Source: DASSQJ01 sp963726295
GTDB taxonomy: Bacteria; Actinomycetota; Actinomycetes; Actinomycetales; Dermatophilaceae
Reading direction: 5' to 3'
Length of the DNA stretch: 64,000 nucleotides
NCBI GenBank assembly: GCA_963726295.1
Contig: CAVSBW010000012.1
Location: 496,001 to 560,000, forward strand
In this document: one piece after another, positions 25,374 through 34,394 of the stretch
How positions within the stretch are numbered: position 1 is the first letter of the stretch
Layout: every line of letters begins with the position of its first letter
Notes under the pieces: generated by a model
Databases searched by the model: none
Seen by the model: only the letters and a program-made list of their open reading frames with translations
What the model was told of the DNA's origin: nothing
Translations under genes and position numbers: made by a program

Positions 25374-26377
25374 ACGACCACCCCCGCCCAGGACAGCCCT
25401 GCTGCGGCGAGGTTGGTGAGCGCCAGGACGCCGAGGGCGCTGAGGGCGACGCCCCAGACCGTGCGCTCCCACCCCTGCCGCTGGGCGTCGTTGGCGACCA
25501 GCGCCGGCACCATGAGCGTGGCGATGGTCATGCCGAGCATCGGGACGTAGGACCCGTCGGTGGAGTCGATGAGCACCGCCTCCAGGGCCCAACCGACACC
25601 GGAGCCGACGAGCAGCATCGTGGCCAGCTTGCGGCGGCCGAAGACGAGCAGCCGGGGCATCATCATGTGGACGACCACCACCCAGGTGAGCACCGCGACC
25701 ACCCCGACGAAGACGAGGTCGTACCACCGGGTGCTGACGAGGGCGACGTACGCGCCGGTGATGAAGCCGCCCGACCGCAGGCCGAAGCGGGAGAAGGCGA
25801 GGATGCCGACGAGCACGCTCGCGGTCACCGCGACGACGAGCAGGGCGGGTGGGAAGCCGGAGGTCGACGACAGGTCACCGATCGAGCCCTCGCGCGGCGG
25901 GGCGACCACGCGGAGCACCGCGTCGAGCACGTAGGCGAAGAGCACGAGGAACGTGGCGGTCACGGCGATCGCGAGGATCGTGCGCTGCGGTCTCTGACGG
26001 CCCATGTCGTGCGCGATCAGCCCCGGGATGAGGAATCCGACGCCGGTGAGCGCGGCGAAGGCGGGATCGACCTTCCCGGCCAGCCAGGCCGCCCCGGTCA
26101 GGAGCAGGACGAGGGCCAGGCCGATGAGGAGCTCGGCCTCGAACTTGCGGCGGCCGTAGAGGATGACCCGGCGCGAGATCACGCGGGCGACGAGCAGGTA
26201 GGTGGCGTACCCGGCCACCAGGGTGACGACGACCGAGAGGGGGCTCACGACCGCGAGGGCGAGGTACGGGGGCACGATCGCGCCACCGGTGGTCAGCTGG
26301 AACCGCTCGTAGAAGAGCATGCCGAGGATCACGCCCACGACGAGCGTGATCCGCATGACCTCCGGGGTGAAGGTCAC
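25370..26377 (-). CDS. pgsC: PgsC/CapC membrane protein, tandem-duplicated
   Basis: This 335-residue polytopic protein is twice the length of Bacillus PgsC (about 149 residues) and is an internal duplication. Repeat 1 (about residues 5-155) has QLTTGGAIVPPYLAL, YGRRKFEAELLIG and LIPGLIAHDMGRQRPQRTI. Repeat 2 (about residues 170-335) has GLRSGGFITGAYVAL, FGRRKLATMLLVG and LMVPALVANDAQRQGWERTV at matching positions. PgsC works with PgsB as the membrane part of poly-gamma-glutamate synthase. The GTG start overlaps the pgsB stop and its own stop overlaps capA, so all three are co-translated. Confidence 0.9.
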   Translation of the reverse strand: MTFTPEVMRITLVVGVILGMLFYERFQLTTGGAIVPPYLALAVVSPLSVVVTLVAGYATYLLVARVISRRVILYGRRKFEAELLIGLALVLLLTGAAWLAGKVDPAFAALTGVGFLIPGLIAHDMGRQRPQRTILAIAVTATFLVLFAYVLDAVLRVVAPPREGSIGDLSSTSGFPPALLVVAVTASVLVGILAFSRFGLRSGGFITGAYVALVSTRWYDLVFVGVVAVLTWVVVVHMMMPRLLVFGRRKLATMLLVGSGVGWALEAVLIDSTDGSYVPMLGMTIATLMVPALVANDAQRQGWERTVWGVALSALGVLALTNLAAAGLSWAGVVV

Positions 26378-27702
26378 CGGCCCGGACTTCCCGCGAGCTG
26401 GGAGCGGATGGCGGCCGAGCGCATCCTCGAGAGCGCCCGCGGCGCCCGGCCCCACTCGCGCGAGGCCACGATCTCGTCGACGTGCTCGCTGCCGGCGAGC
26501 TGGTCGAAGTGCTCGATGAGCAGCTCCGCCTGGTCGGTGTGGATGTTGACCATCCCCACGAGCACGGCCCGGCCCCCGGGAGCCAGCGCGGTGACGGTGT
26601 CGAGGATCTGGTCGAGGCCGGGCCGCACGGTGTCGCCGAGCCGGTGGATGCGGTCGGCACCGTAGCCGCGCTCCACCATCGCCGGGATGACGGTGTCCTC
26701 GTACGCCCCGAACGTGATGACGTGGTCGAGGTACCCCTCGAGGTCGTCCGGCACCATCTGCGAGAAGAGCTCCGCGCGTCGGCCACGGTCGGCGCGGTTG
26801 TTGAGGATTCCGATCACGGGCGCACCGGCCGGGAACTGCCCGACGAGTGTCTCGAACGTGAAGATGACGCTCTCGCGGTCGTTGGCCGCGAACAGGGGTG
26901 CCCAGAGCACCTGCGTCCCCCGGACGTCGTAGGTGCGCAGCCGCACGACGCCGACGTCGGGCACCGACTTCCACATCCCCTCCACGGCCCGCCCCCGAGG
27001 GATGGCGAGCAGGTCGGCGACGGCCAGCCCGATCGCGACGTTCTCCTTGAACTGGATGTAGTCGAAGCCGGTCATGTCCTCGTCGAGGACGCCCGCGGGG
27101 TCGGCGTACACGAACCGCGACCGACGGGCCTCGGCCGCTGCCCGGAGCCGCTCGCGCAGGTGCGGGCGGTCCTCGGCGGTGATGAGCACGCCGTCCCACG
27201 GCACCGTCTCGCAGAGCGAGTCGGCGATCTCCTCGAGCGTCTCGCCCATCTCCTCCTGGTGGTCGAGGCGGACGTTGGTGATGACTGTGACGTCGGAGCG
27301 GATCATGAAGTCCTGGCTGTACCGCTGGTAGAGCGGCCTGACGGCCATGCACTCGGCCACCAGCGCGTCGACCTCGGGCAGCACGTACTCGGCCACGACG
27401 TCGACCTGCTCGTTGATCGTCGCCGCCCCCCGGCGGCGGATGGCGAGCTCCTCACCGGTGGGCAGGATCACCCTCGCCGCGCTGCCGGTCGTCTTCCCGA
27501 GGGCCACGTAGCTGCCCTCGCGGAGCACGGCGGCCACGAGGCGGGTCACGGTGGACTTGCCACGGATGCCGTTGACGTGGATTCGGACGGCCAGCTGCTC
27601 GAGGCGCGCGTCGTGGCTGCGGATCGATCGGTGCCAGTGGCCCACGGTGAGCGCCACCAGGAGCACGAGCACCGTGAGCGGCACGACGATGGTGGGGCTC
27701 AC
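26374..27702 (-). CDS. pgsB: Poly-gamma-glutamate synthase ligase PgsB/CapB
   Basis: PgsB is the ATP-dependent amide ligase of poly-gamma-glutamate synthesis, related to Mur ligases. The 442-residue protein has an N-terminal TM anchor (about residues 5-22), the P-loop motif RIHVNGIRGKSTVTRL (P-loop residues 44-51), and the CapB-type blocks AECMAVRPLYQRYSQDFM and ITNVRLDHQEEMGET. VGMVNIHTDQAELLIEHF lies near the C-terminus. These are the strongest identity evidence in the operon. The ATG overlaps the stop of the GGDEF-like gene by 4 bp. Poly-gamma-glutamate is the expected polymer; another amide-linked polymer is possible. Confidence 0.92.
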   Translation of the reverse strand: MSPTIVVPLTVLVLLVALTVGHWHRSIRSHDARLEQLAVRIHVNGIRGKSTVTRLVAAVLREGSYVALGKTTGSAARVILPTGEELAIRRRGAATINEQVDVVAEYVLPEVDALVAECMAVRPLYQRYSQDFMIRSDVTVITNVRLDHQEEMGETLEEIADSLCETVPWDGVLITAEDRPHLRERLRAAAEARRSRFVYADPAGVLDEDMTGFDYIQFKENVAIGLAVADLLAIPRGRAVEGMWKSVPDVGVVRLRTYDVRGTQVLWAPLFAANDRESVIFTFETLVGQFPAGAPVIGILNNRADRGRRAELFSQMVPDDLEGYLDHVITFGAYEDTVIPAMVERGYGADRIHRLGDTVRPGLDQILDTVTALAPGGRAVLVGMVNIHTDQAELLIEHFDQLAGSEHVDEIVASREWGRAPRALSRMRSAAIRSQLAGSPGR

Positions 27703-28553
27703 GCCGCGTCCACCACCGCGAGCGACTCGGCGCGGGCCCGACCCGGCCCCAGGATGTGGTCGGCGGTCCTCGTGGACTCGTCGGCGGCGACGAGGACGGA
27801 GTGCAGGGCGACGGCCTCCCGCAAGCCGACCCGCCCACCGTCGGCGCGGTGGGCGAAGCTGGTCTCGAGGGTGTCCTGCACGAGGGTGCCCAGCACCCGC
27901 CAGGCGTGACCCTCGTCGGTGTCGGGCAGGATCACGCCGAGGACGTCGTCGGTGAGGGCGAAGGGCACGTCGGTCTCGCGGGTCGAGGCCTCCACCGCCC
28001 GGGCGACGGCCTTCATGACGGCACGGGTCACCAGCTCGTCCGCGGTGCGGTCACGCTGCTCGACCCGAACGAGGACGACGGTCAGGGCCCGGTCGGTGCC
28101 GTGTCGCCGCCGCAGCTCCTCGTCGATGCGCAGCCGCGCCGAGGCGGCGTCGAGCAGACCCAGGGTGTGCAGGCTCGGGGCCACCGCGCCGAGCGGCGGG
28201 GTGGCCAGGTGGCGGGCGGTGCGGCGGGCGAAGGCTCCGGCGGCGCCGGCCGACCAGCCGAGGCCGACCAGGAGCACGACCTGGACGACGTAGGCCACGT
28301 CCCAGCCTCCCCACGTGCGGTGGGCGGCGGTGACCACGACGGCACCGACCAGCCCGACGACGATGCCGAGCAGTCCGTCGAGGACGGCGGCGGCGGCCGC
28401 CGTGAGGAGCGTGGCGACCGCGGCCACGAGGGCGACCCGCGGCACGTCCTGCCCCGCGAGCAGGCCGAGGGCGAGGACGAGCGCAACCGTGCTGACCAGG
28501 TGGGCGGCGGCCCGGGCGGCCTGCCAGCGCCGCTCAGTCGGCCGGGCCTCCAC
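27699..28553 (-). CDS. Membrane protein with degenerate GGDEF domain (PelD-like)
   Basis: The 284-residue protein has about four N-terminal TM helices (residues 17-105) and a GGDEF-fold domain from about residue 125. At the catalytic turn the canonical RESDxxxxxGGDEF is replaced by R192-E-T-D195-VPFAL-TDDVL (201-205). The active-site GGDEF is lost, but the RxxD inhibitory-site motif is kept at the correct 5-residue spacing, followed by the usual GVILPDTDEGHA. Such domains bind c-di-GMP without making it, as in PelD, which controls Pel polysaccharide synthesis. It is co-translated with pgsB, so a control role over the synthase is my inference. Confidence 0.75.
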   Translation of the reverse strand: MEARPTERRWQAARAAAHLVSTVALVLALGLLAGQDVPRVALVAAVATLLTAAAAAVLDGLLGIVVGLVGAVVVTAAHRTWGGWDVAYVVQVVLLVGLGWSAGAAGAFARRTARHLATPPLGAVAPSLHTLGLLDAASARLRIDEELRRRHGTDRALTVVLVRVEQRDRTADELVTRAVMKAVARAVEASTRETDVPFALTDDVLGVILPDTDEGHAWRVLGTLVQDTLETSFAHRADGGRVGLREAVALHSVLVAADESTRTADHILGPGRARAESLAVVDAA

Positions 28554-28653
28554 CGGGGGCCTCCTTCCGCGTCGCCCATCGCAGCTGCGCCGCGAGCAGC
28601 GCGAGGGCGAACAGGCCCAGGGCGCCGAGGCCGTGGACCAGGGTTCCCGTCAT
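28534..28653 (-). CDS. 39-residue single-TM peptide in the pgs operon
   Basis: This small frame encodes MTGTLVHGLGALGLF and then LALALLAAQLRWATRK, one clear transmembrane helix (about residues 6-25) with a basic, Gly-rich C-terminus. It lies 25 nt after the GAF gene and overlaps the start of the GGDEF-like gene by 20 bp. Bacillus pgs/cap operons also carry a very small membrane subunit (PgsE/CapE), which makes this a tempting counterpart. Sequence similarity at this length cannot be judged by eye, so that identity is inference. Confidence 0.55.
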   Translation of the reverse strand: MTGTLVHGLGALGLFALALLAAQLRWATRKEAPGGGPAD

Positions 28654-28678
28654 CGCGGGCGCCTCGGGTCGCGGCCGG

Positions 28679-29890
28679 TCATCCGACGTCGACCCGCCAC
28701 GAGGTCTCCAGTCGCACGCCCTCGGAGCCAGACCTCCCCGACACCGTGCGCCCGTGCACCGCGGTGCCGTCACCGGCCGCGACGAGGGCGGGCGGGTCGA
28801 CCGGCGCGTCGACGGCGGGGTGCCGCACGAGCGTCTCGAAGCGGCCGACGGCGGTGGCGAGCACGGCGACGTCGCAGCTGCGACCGGGCGCCTCCACCAC
28901 GAGGCGGGCCACGGGTCCGGAGGCGGCGTCGTCCGCAGAGCCGGCGACGAGCTCGAGGCGCACGTGCACCTCGCCCTCACCGGCGGCGGTGGTCACGGCG
29001 TCGAGCAGCGCGAGCACCCCGGCTCGCACGGAGTCGGAGTCCGCGAGCACCGGGAGGGGCTCGGGGTGCAGGCGCGGGCGCACCCGCACCCCCGGAACGG
29101 ACAGCGCAGCGGTGCGGACGGCCGCGGTGACGCCCCACCGCAGGTCGACCGGCTGCAGCGGGTCGAGCTCGCCGCGCGCCGGGGCCAGGGTGCCCTCGAC
29201 TCGCTGGAGGTCCTCGGCGAGGGCGTCGAGGCGGTCCCGGACGAGCGCGGCCCTGGCCCGTAGCTGCGGGTCGTCGCCCTGCTCCGCCGCCGCGACCAGG
29301 GTGCTCGTGCCACGGATGGTGCCGTCGACGGCGGTGGCGACCTCCCCCCAGCCCCGCACGACACGCTCGGCGGCGGCCACGCGGGTGCGCGCGGCGAGGT
29401 CGTGCGCGACGACGCGCGCGAGCTCGGTGAGGTGCGCGAGGTCCTCGCTCGACCACGGCCGGCTCAGTGTGTCCGCTGCGCCGACGACACCGACGACGAG
29501 CCCCGACTGGACGACCGGGGCCACGGCGAGAGCCCGCACGCCCAGCAGCTGCGGGTCGTCGGGGTCGACCCCCCACCCGGCGTCGGTGAGGTCGGCGACG
29601 GCCAGCCGACGCGTCGTGGCGACGACGTCGGCGAGCACCTCGCGCAGGCGCGGGGTGCCGTGCAGGGGCATCGAGACGTGCGCGTCGCGGCGCTCGCGCA
29701 GGCGCACGAGGTCGGCCTCACCGAGCGCCACCAGGCCGACGGGGGCGTCGGCGCCGGTGGCGGCGAGGGCGGCCACGGAGGAGAAGACGTCATGCGCCGG
29801 CCCGAGCCGCGGCGACGGCTGAGGGCGGGCACGGACATCGAGGTCGCCCGTCACGGCGCCGGAGGCGGCGACGACGTGGGACTCGGTCAC
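28679..29890 (-). CDS. GAF-domain protein, degenerate histidine-kinase-like
   Basis: The 403-residue cytoplasmic protein has an N-terminal GAF domain (about residues 30-175; VGLVALGEADLVRL, LAVAPVVQSGLVVGVVGAADTL). A helical pair of about 60 residues, in the place of a kinase dimerisation domain, lacks a phospho-acceptor His. The C-terminal region has only traces of an HATPase fold (ADSDSVRAGVLALLDAV) and no N or G boxes, so kinase activity is unlikely. GTG start with AGGAG 5 nt upstream. It is first in the operon that continues through the 39-aa peptide, GGDEF-like protein, pgsB, pgsC and capA. A regulatory input to the synthase is inferred. Confidence 0.78.
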   Translation of the reverse strand: MTESHVVAASGAVTGDLDVRARPQPSPRLGPAHDVFSSVAALAATGADAPVGLVALGEADLVRLRERRDAHVSMPLHGTPRLREVLADVVATTRRLAVADLTDAGWGVDPDDPQLLGVRALAVAPVVQSGLVVGVVGAADTLSRPWSSEDLAHLTELARVVAHDLAARTRVAAAERVVRGWGEVATAVDGTIRGTSTLVAAAEQGDDPQLRARAALVRDRLDALAEDLQRVEGTLAPARGELDPLQPVDLRWGVTAAVRTAALSVPGVRVRPRLHPEPLPVLADSDSVRAGVLALLDAVTTAAGEGEVHVRLELVAGSADDAASGPVARLVVEAPGRSCDVAVLATAVGRFETLVRHPAVDAPVDPPALVAAGDGTAVHGRTVSGRSGSEGVRLETSWRVDVG

Positions 29891-29930
29891 GATCGCTCCT
29901 GGTGAGGGGACGCGGTAGCTGGTCGCCTCG

Positions 29931-29956
29931 ACGGTACGGACGTGACGGTTGTGACG
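29931..29956 (-). promoter_or_regulatory. Candidate promoter with direct repeat for the pgs operon
   Basis: On the minus strand TACCGT (29936-29931) is a possible -10 box 41 nt before the GAF-gene start. Immediately upstream, the plus strand shows a direct repeat GTGACG-N3-GTGACG (29942-29947 and 29951-29956), placed where an activator or repressor would act. The regulator is unknown. Confidence 0.3.
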
Positions 29957-30048
29957 TGTCCGGGACGTCGCCCTCGTAGGGCGATCGGTGGCCGGGGAGT
30001 GCCCGAACGGACGACCCCGTCGCTGGTCAGGGACCTACGGCGCTGGGG

Positions 30049-30951
<903 letters not shown>

Positions 30952-30958
30952 GGCGTCG

Positions 30959-30964
30959 ATTCTA
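30959..30964 (-). promoter_or_regulatory. Candidate -10 box, leaderless pdxS transcript
   Basis: TAGAAT on the minus strand is separated from the pdxS ATG by 7 nt, and no ribosome-binding site fits between. Confidence 0.4.
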
Positions 30965-30994
30965 GGTCCGTGCGCATGGTGCTCGGGACCCGGC

Positions 30995-31591
30995 TCAGCG
31001 GGTGAGGGCGGCCGGCACGTCGTCGTCGAACTCGACCCGGTCGGGCAGGGCCGCGTGACCGGCCAGGCGGAACCAGCGAACCGCCTTCTTGTCCCGGACG
31101 CGCCGCACCTGGCGGACCGCGTCGTTGTGGAAGCGTCGGGCCATCCGCACGCGCAGCCCGCTCGCGGCGATCCGGTCCAGCGCCTCCTCGACGAAGGGGT
31201 CGTCGCGGACACGCAACCCGGTGACGACGTCGTCGGACAGCGCCGCCACCAGCGCGGCGGTGAGGTCGCTCTCGACGTCCTCCCGCCCGCCGAAGTGCTG
31301 GCCGTCGAGGAGGTCCTCGTCGACGGGGTGCTCCGTGGTCCGCTCGATGGACTCGGTGGCGGCACCGGCCAGCAGGAGCGCGCTCGCGGGGTCGAGCACG
31401 TCACCGTTGGCCAGCTCGAGCGTGGCCTCGGCCCGGCGGACGAGCTGGGCGTCGAGCGCCGACATCGCTCCCTCCACCTTGGCGTGCAGCCGGTCGAGGC
31501 GGGCGGCGGAGTACGAGAGGTACCAGGCCACCCCGACGACGAGGATGACGACGAAGCTCGCCACCTGCAGGACGTCGACGTCGATGGTCAC
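30995..31591 (-). CDS. Membrane-anchored protein with LemA-like N-terminus
   Basis: The 198-residue product has one TM helix (about residues 8-26, LQVASFVVILVVGVAWYLSY) followed by a helix-rich LemA-like stretch, RLDRLHAKVEGAMSALDAQL and VRRAEATLELAN. The cytoplasmic C-terminal half is charged, with no motif I recognise. The GTG at 31591 overlaps the pimA stop (GTGA), so it belongs to the pgsA-patA-pimA operon. M. tuberculosis has a conserved membrane protein at the equivalent place (Rv2609c). A role in the phospholipid or PIM pathway is plausible only by position. Confidence 0.72.
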   Translation of the reverse strand: MTIDVDVLQVASFVVILVVGVAWYLSYSAARLDRLHAKVEGAMSALDAQLVRRAEATLELANGDVLDPASALLLAGAATESIERTTEHPVDEDLLDGQHFGGREDVESDLTAALVAALSDDVVTGLRVRDDPFVEEALDRIAASGLRVRMARRFHNDAVRQVRRVRDKKAVRWFRLAGHAALPDRVEFDDDVPAALTR

Positions 31592-32778
31592 GAGGCCCCC
31601 GTCCCGGGCACGCCACGGACCAGGCGGCCCCAGAGGCTGCGCGCCGTCGGCTCGGCCGGCTCGGCGTCGGCCCCGGCGATGACGGTCTCGTAGACCGCCA
31701 TCACCTGCCGGGAGACCGGGGACCAGTCGAAGCGGGCGGCGCGGTCGTGTCCGGCCCGGACGAGCTGCTCGCGCCGGTCTGCGTCTCGCAGCAGGCCGAC
31801 CACCGTGGTGGCCAGCGCGTCGGCCGACCCCCGGGCGAAGATCGCCCCGGTCCGCCCGCCGTCGAGGACGTCGACGAAGGCCGGGAGGTCCGCCGCCACC
31901 ACGGGGGCCCCCGAGGCCATCGCCTCGACGAGGACGATGCCGAAGCTCTCGCCCCCCAGGTGCGGCGCCACGTAGGCGTCGACCGACCGGAGGAGGCTGG
32001 CCTTGTCGGGGTCGGACACCGCGCCGAGCAGCTCGACGGCCGCCGCCACCCGCGGATGGGCCCGCTTGAGCAGGTCCCCGGCGTCGCCCGGACCGGCCAC
32101 GAGCAGCCTCGCACCCGGGTAGGCGTCCAGCACGGACGGCAGCGCGTCGAGCGCAACCTGGAGCCCCTTGCGGGGCTCGTCCACCCGGCCGAGGAAAGCG
32201 AGGGTGGGACGCTCGGTCGTGCCGTGCCAGACCGGCCTGGGCGCGGCCTGGGCGAAGCGCGCGACGTCGACGCCGTTGGGGATGATGTAGGTGTCGCCCC
32301 CGATGTGCCGGCGCACCGTCGTGGCAGCCTCCTCCGACACGGCGATCCGGCCCCGCAGCTTCTCGAGCGAGGTGCGCAGCAGCGGGTTCGCCGCGTGCAT
32401 GGCCCGCGAGCGCACGTTCGAGGTGTGGAAGGTCGCCACCACGGGCTCCTCGGCGGCCCAGAGGGCGAGGAGCGACACCGACGGTGTCACCGGCTCGTGG
32501 AGGTGGACGACGTCGAAGTCGCCGGCCTCGAGCCACCGCGTCACGCGGGCCGAGGTCACGGGTCCGAAGCTGAGGCGGGCCACCGAGCCGTTGTAGCGCA
32601 CCGGCACGGCCCGCCCGCACGAGGTGAGGTACGGCGGGAGGACCGAGTCCTCGTCGGCGGGGGCGAGGACGGAGACGTCGTGCCCCTCGGCGAGGAAGAC
32701 CTGAGCCAGGTCCCGCACGTGGAACTGCACCCCGCCCGGGACGTCGAACGAGTACGGGCACACCATCCCGATCCTCAC
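31588..32778 (-). CDS. pimA: Phosphatidylinositol mannosyltransferase PimA
   Basis: PimA transfers the first mannose from GDP-mannose to phosphatidylinositol on the cytoplasmic face of the membrane. The 396-residue GT4 glycosyltransferase begins VRIGMVCPYSFDVPGGVQFH, the N-terminal nucleotide-fold signature with the GGVQ loop. It has the central VVATFHTSNVRSR, the Rossmann switch IIPNGVDVARF, FLGRVDEPRKGL and the C-terminal donor-site GGESFGIVLVEAMASG. The GTG at 32778 overlaps the patA stop. It lies in the conserved pgsA-patA-pimA order. Confidence 0.95.
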   Translation of the reverse strand: MRIGMVCPYSFDVPGGVQFHVRDLAQVFLAEGHDVSVLAPADEDSVLPPYLTSCGRAVPVRYNGSVARLSFGPVTSARVTRWLEAGDFDVVHLHEPVTPSVSLLALWAAEEPVVATFHTSNVRSRAMHAANPLLRTSLEKLRGRIAVSEEAATTVRRHIGGDTYIIPNGVDVARFAQAAPRPVWHGTTERPTLAFLGRVDEPRKGLQVALDALPSVLDAYPGARLLVAGPGDAGDLLKRAHPRVAAAVELLGAVSDPDKASLLRSVDAYVAPHLGGESFGIVLVEAMASGAPVVAADLPAFVDVLDGGRTGAIFARGSADALATTVVGLLRDADRREQLVRAGHDRAARFDWSPVSRQVMAVYETVIAGADAEPAEPTARSLWGRLVRGVPGTGAS

Positions 32779-33719
32779 GACCGGGCCCCTGTCGCCGCCA
32801 GCCGCTCCTCGTCGAGGTCCTCGAGGAAGACCCGCTGGAGCATGTGCCAGTCCTCGGTGTGCTCGCGCACCACGTCGCCGAGCACGTCCGCGCACGCCTG
32901 GGTCATCGCGAGGGCCTTCTCGCGGGTGGTCCCGGTGTCGGGCACCTCGACCGGCGGGTGGAAGGTGACCCTGATCCCCCAACCCCTCCCCCGCCGCTCG
33001 TGGCGGATCGACACCGGATGCAGCGGCCGGCGCTCCGCCAGGGCGAGCGCGGCCGGCCCGGCGGCCATGCGTGCCGGCTGCCCGCAGAACGACACCTCGA
33101 CCCCGCGCCGGGTGAGGTCGCGGTCGGCGAGGAGCGGGATGATCGTGCCGGGCTCCCGGCACGCCCGCCGCAGGCCGGCGAACACGTCCGGGCCGCCGGT
33201 GAGCGGGATGATCGTCATCCCGAGCCCCTCCCGGAACTCGAGGAACTCCTCGAAGACCTCCTCCGGCTCGAGCCGCTCGGCCACCGTGGTGACCCGGCCG
33301 AGGTGCACCGCGCCCCAGGCGCCGGCCAGGTCCCAGTTGCCGAGGTGGCCCAGGAAGCACACCACCGACCCGCCGGAGTCGAGCACCTCGCGGATGGCGT
33401 CGTCGCCCTCCGCGTGGACCCGGTCGAGCAGCTCGTCCGGCCCGAGCTCGGGCAGCCGGAAGGCCTCGCAGTAGTACCGCAGGTAGCGACGCATCCCCTC
33501 CTTGACGAGGGCGTCGAGCGCCGCTGCGTCGAGCTCGGGACGCACCCTGGCGTAGTTCGCGCGCATCCGGGCGGCACCGCCGCGGGCCACGGTGAGGTCG
33601 GCCGCGACCTCGAAGAGCGCGTAGGCGGCTCGCTCGGGCATCCGGCGCACGGCCGCCCAGCCCATCCGGTGGGCCGTGACGGTGAGGAGGTCCGTGAGGG
33701 CGGAGGGCAGGACGCTCAC
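32775..33719 (-). CDS. patA: Phosphatidylinositol mannoside acyltransferase PatA
   Basis: PatA acylates the mannose of PIM1 or PIM2 using acyl-CoA. The 314-residue protein is in the lysophospholipid-acyltransferase (HtrB/LpxL) superfamily, with the catalytic HX4D motif H125-LGNW-D130 in FLGHLGNWDLAG. The second block around TIIPLLADRDLTRRGVEVSF contains the conserved acidic residues. No strong TM helix is present, as expected for a peripheral membrane enzyme. GTG start overlaps the pgsA stop; its own stop overlaps pimA. Confidence 0.93.
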   Translation of the reverse strand: MSVLPSALTDLLTVTAHRMGWAAVRRMPERAAYALFEVAADLTVARGGAARMRANYARVRPELDAAALDALVKEGMRRYLRYYCEAFRLPELGPDELLDRVHAEGDDAIREVLDSGGSVVCFLGHLGNWDLAGAWGAVHLGRVTTVAERLEPEEVFEEFLEFREGLGMTIIPLTGGPDVFAGLRRACREPGTIIPLLADRDLTRRGVEVSFCGQPARMAAGPAALALAERRPLHPVSIRHERRGRGWGIRVTFHPPVEVPDTGTTREKALAMTQACADVLGDVVREHTEDWHMLQRVFLEDLDEERLAATGARS

Positions 33720-34330
33720 GTCGTGCCCAGGGCCTGTCGGCGGACGGTGAGGATCCGCTGGACCACGGTGACCAGGCTTGCCAGGGCCAGGAGGGCGAGG
33801 ACCGTGCCGAGCACGACCGTCGGGAGCCCGAACAGCCCGGTGAGCCCGGTGGCTGCGAGAACGGCGACCAGCCGGTCGGCCCGCTCCGCGATCCCCACGT
33901 TCGCGGTCATGCCCAGTCCCTCGGCGCGGGCCTTGGAGTACGACACCACGCTGCCGAGGACGAGGCAGGCCAGCGCGAGGGCGGCCATCGCGAGGTCGTC
34001 ACCCTGGCCGGCGTACCAGAGCACGAGGCCGCCGAACACCGCGGCGTCGCCGACACGGTCGAGGGTGGAGTCGAGGTAGGCACCCCAGTTGGAGGAGCGC
34101 CCGGTGCTGCGCGCCATGATCCCGTCCAGGGTGTCCGCGAAGACGAAGACCGTGATGACGAGCGTCCCGGCGAGGAACTCGCCCCGCGGGTAGAACACCA
34201 GGGCACCGGCGGCGACGCCGAGCGTGCCGACGACGGTGACGATGTCGGGGCTGATCCCGAGTCGGACGAGCAGTGCCGCGACCGGTCCCAGGATCTTGGT
34301 GAAGAAGGCGCGCGCGTATCGGTTGAGCAT
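33716..34330 (-). CDS. pgsA: Phosphatidylinositol-phosphate synthase PgsA
   Basis: This 204-residue, multi-pass CDP-alcohol phosphatidyltransferase contains the complete family signature D66-x2-D69-G70-x2-A73-R74-x8-G83-x3-D87-x3-D91 (FADTLDGIMARSTG, then GAYLDSTLDRVGD). In actinobacteria, enzymes with patA and pimA downstream make phosphatidylinositol phosphate from CDP-diacylglycerol and inositol 1-phosphate. It has about six TM helices. It heads the overlap-coupled chain pgsA-patA-pimA-LemA-like. Upstream it is divergent from a threonine aldolase-like gene. Confidence 0.94.
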   Translation of the reverse strand: MLNRYARAFFTKILGPVAALLVRLGISPDIVTVVGTLGVAAGALVFYPRGEFLAGTLVITVFVFADTLDGIMARSTGRSSNWGAYLDSTLDRVGDAAVFGGLVLWYAGQGDDLAMAALALACLVLGSVVSYSKARAEGLGMTANVGIAERADRLVAVLAATGLTGLFGLPTVVLGTVLALLALASLVTVVQRILTVRRQALGTT

Positions 34331-34394
34331 GGTGGCGCCAGCGTAGTGCGGCCGGTGCCGCGGTCCACGCACCCGGCGGTGGCACGATCGGCGG

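Noticed and set aside
27699..28553. Calling the GGDEF-like protein an active diguanylate cyclase
   Set aside because: The catalytic signature is TDDVL, not GGDEF, so synthesis is unlikely even though the I-site motif remains.
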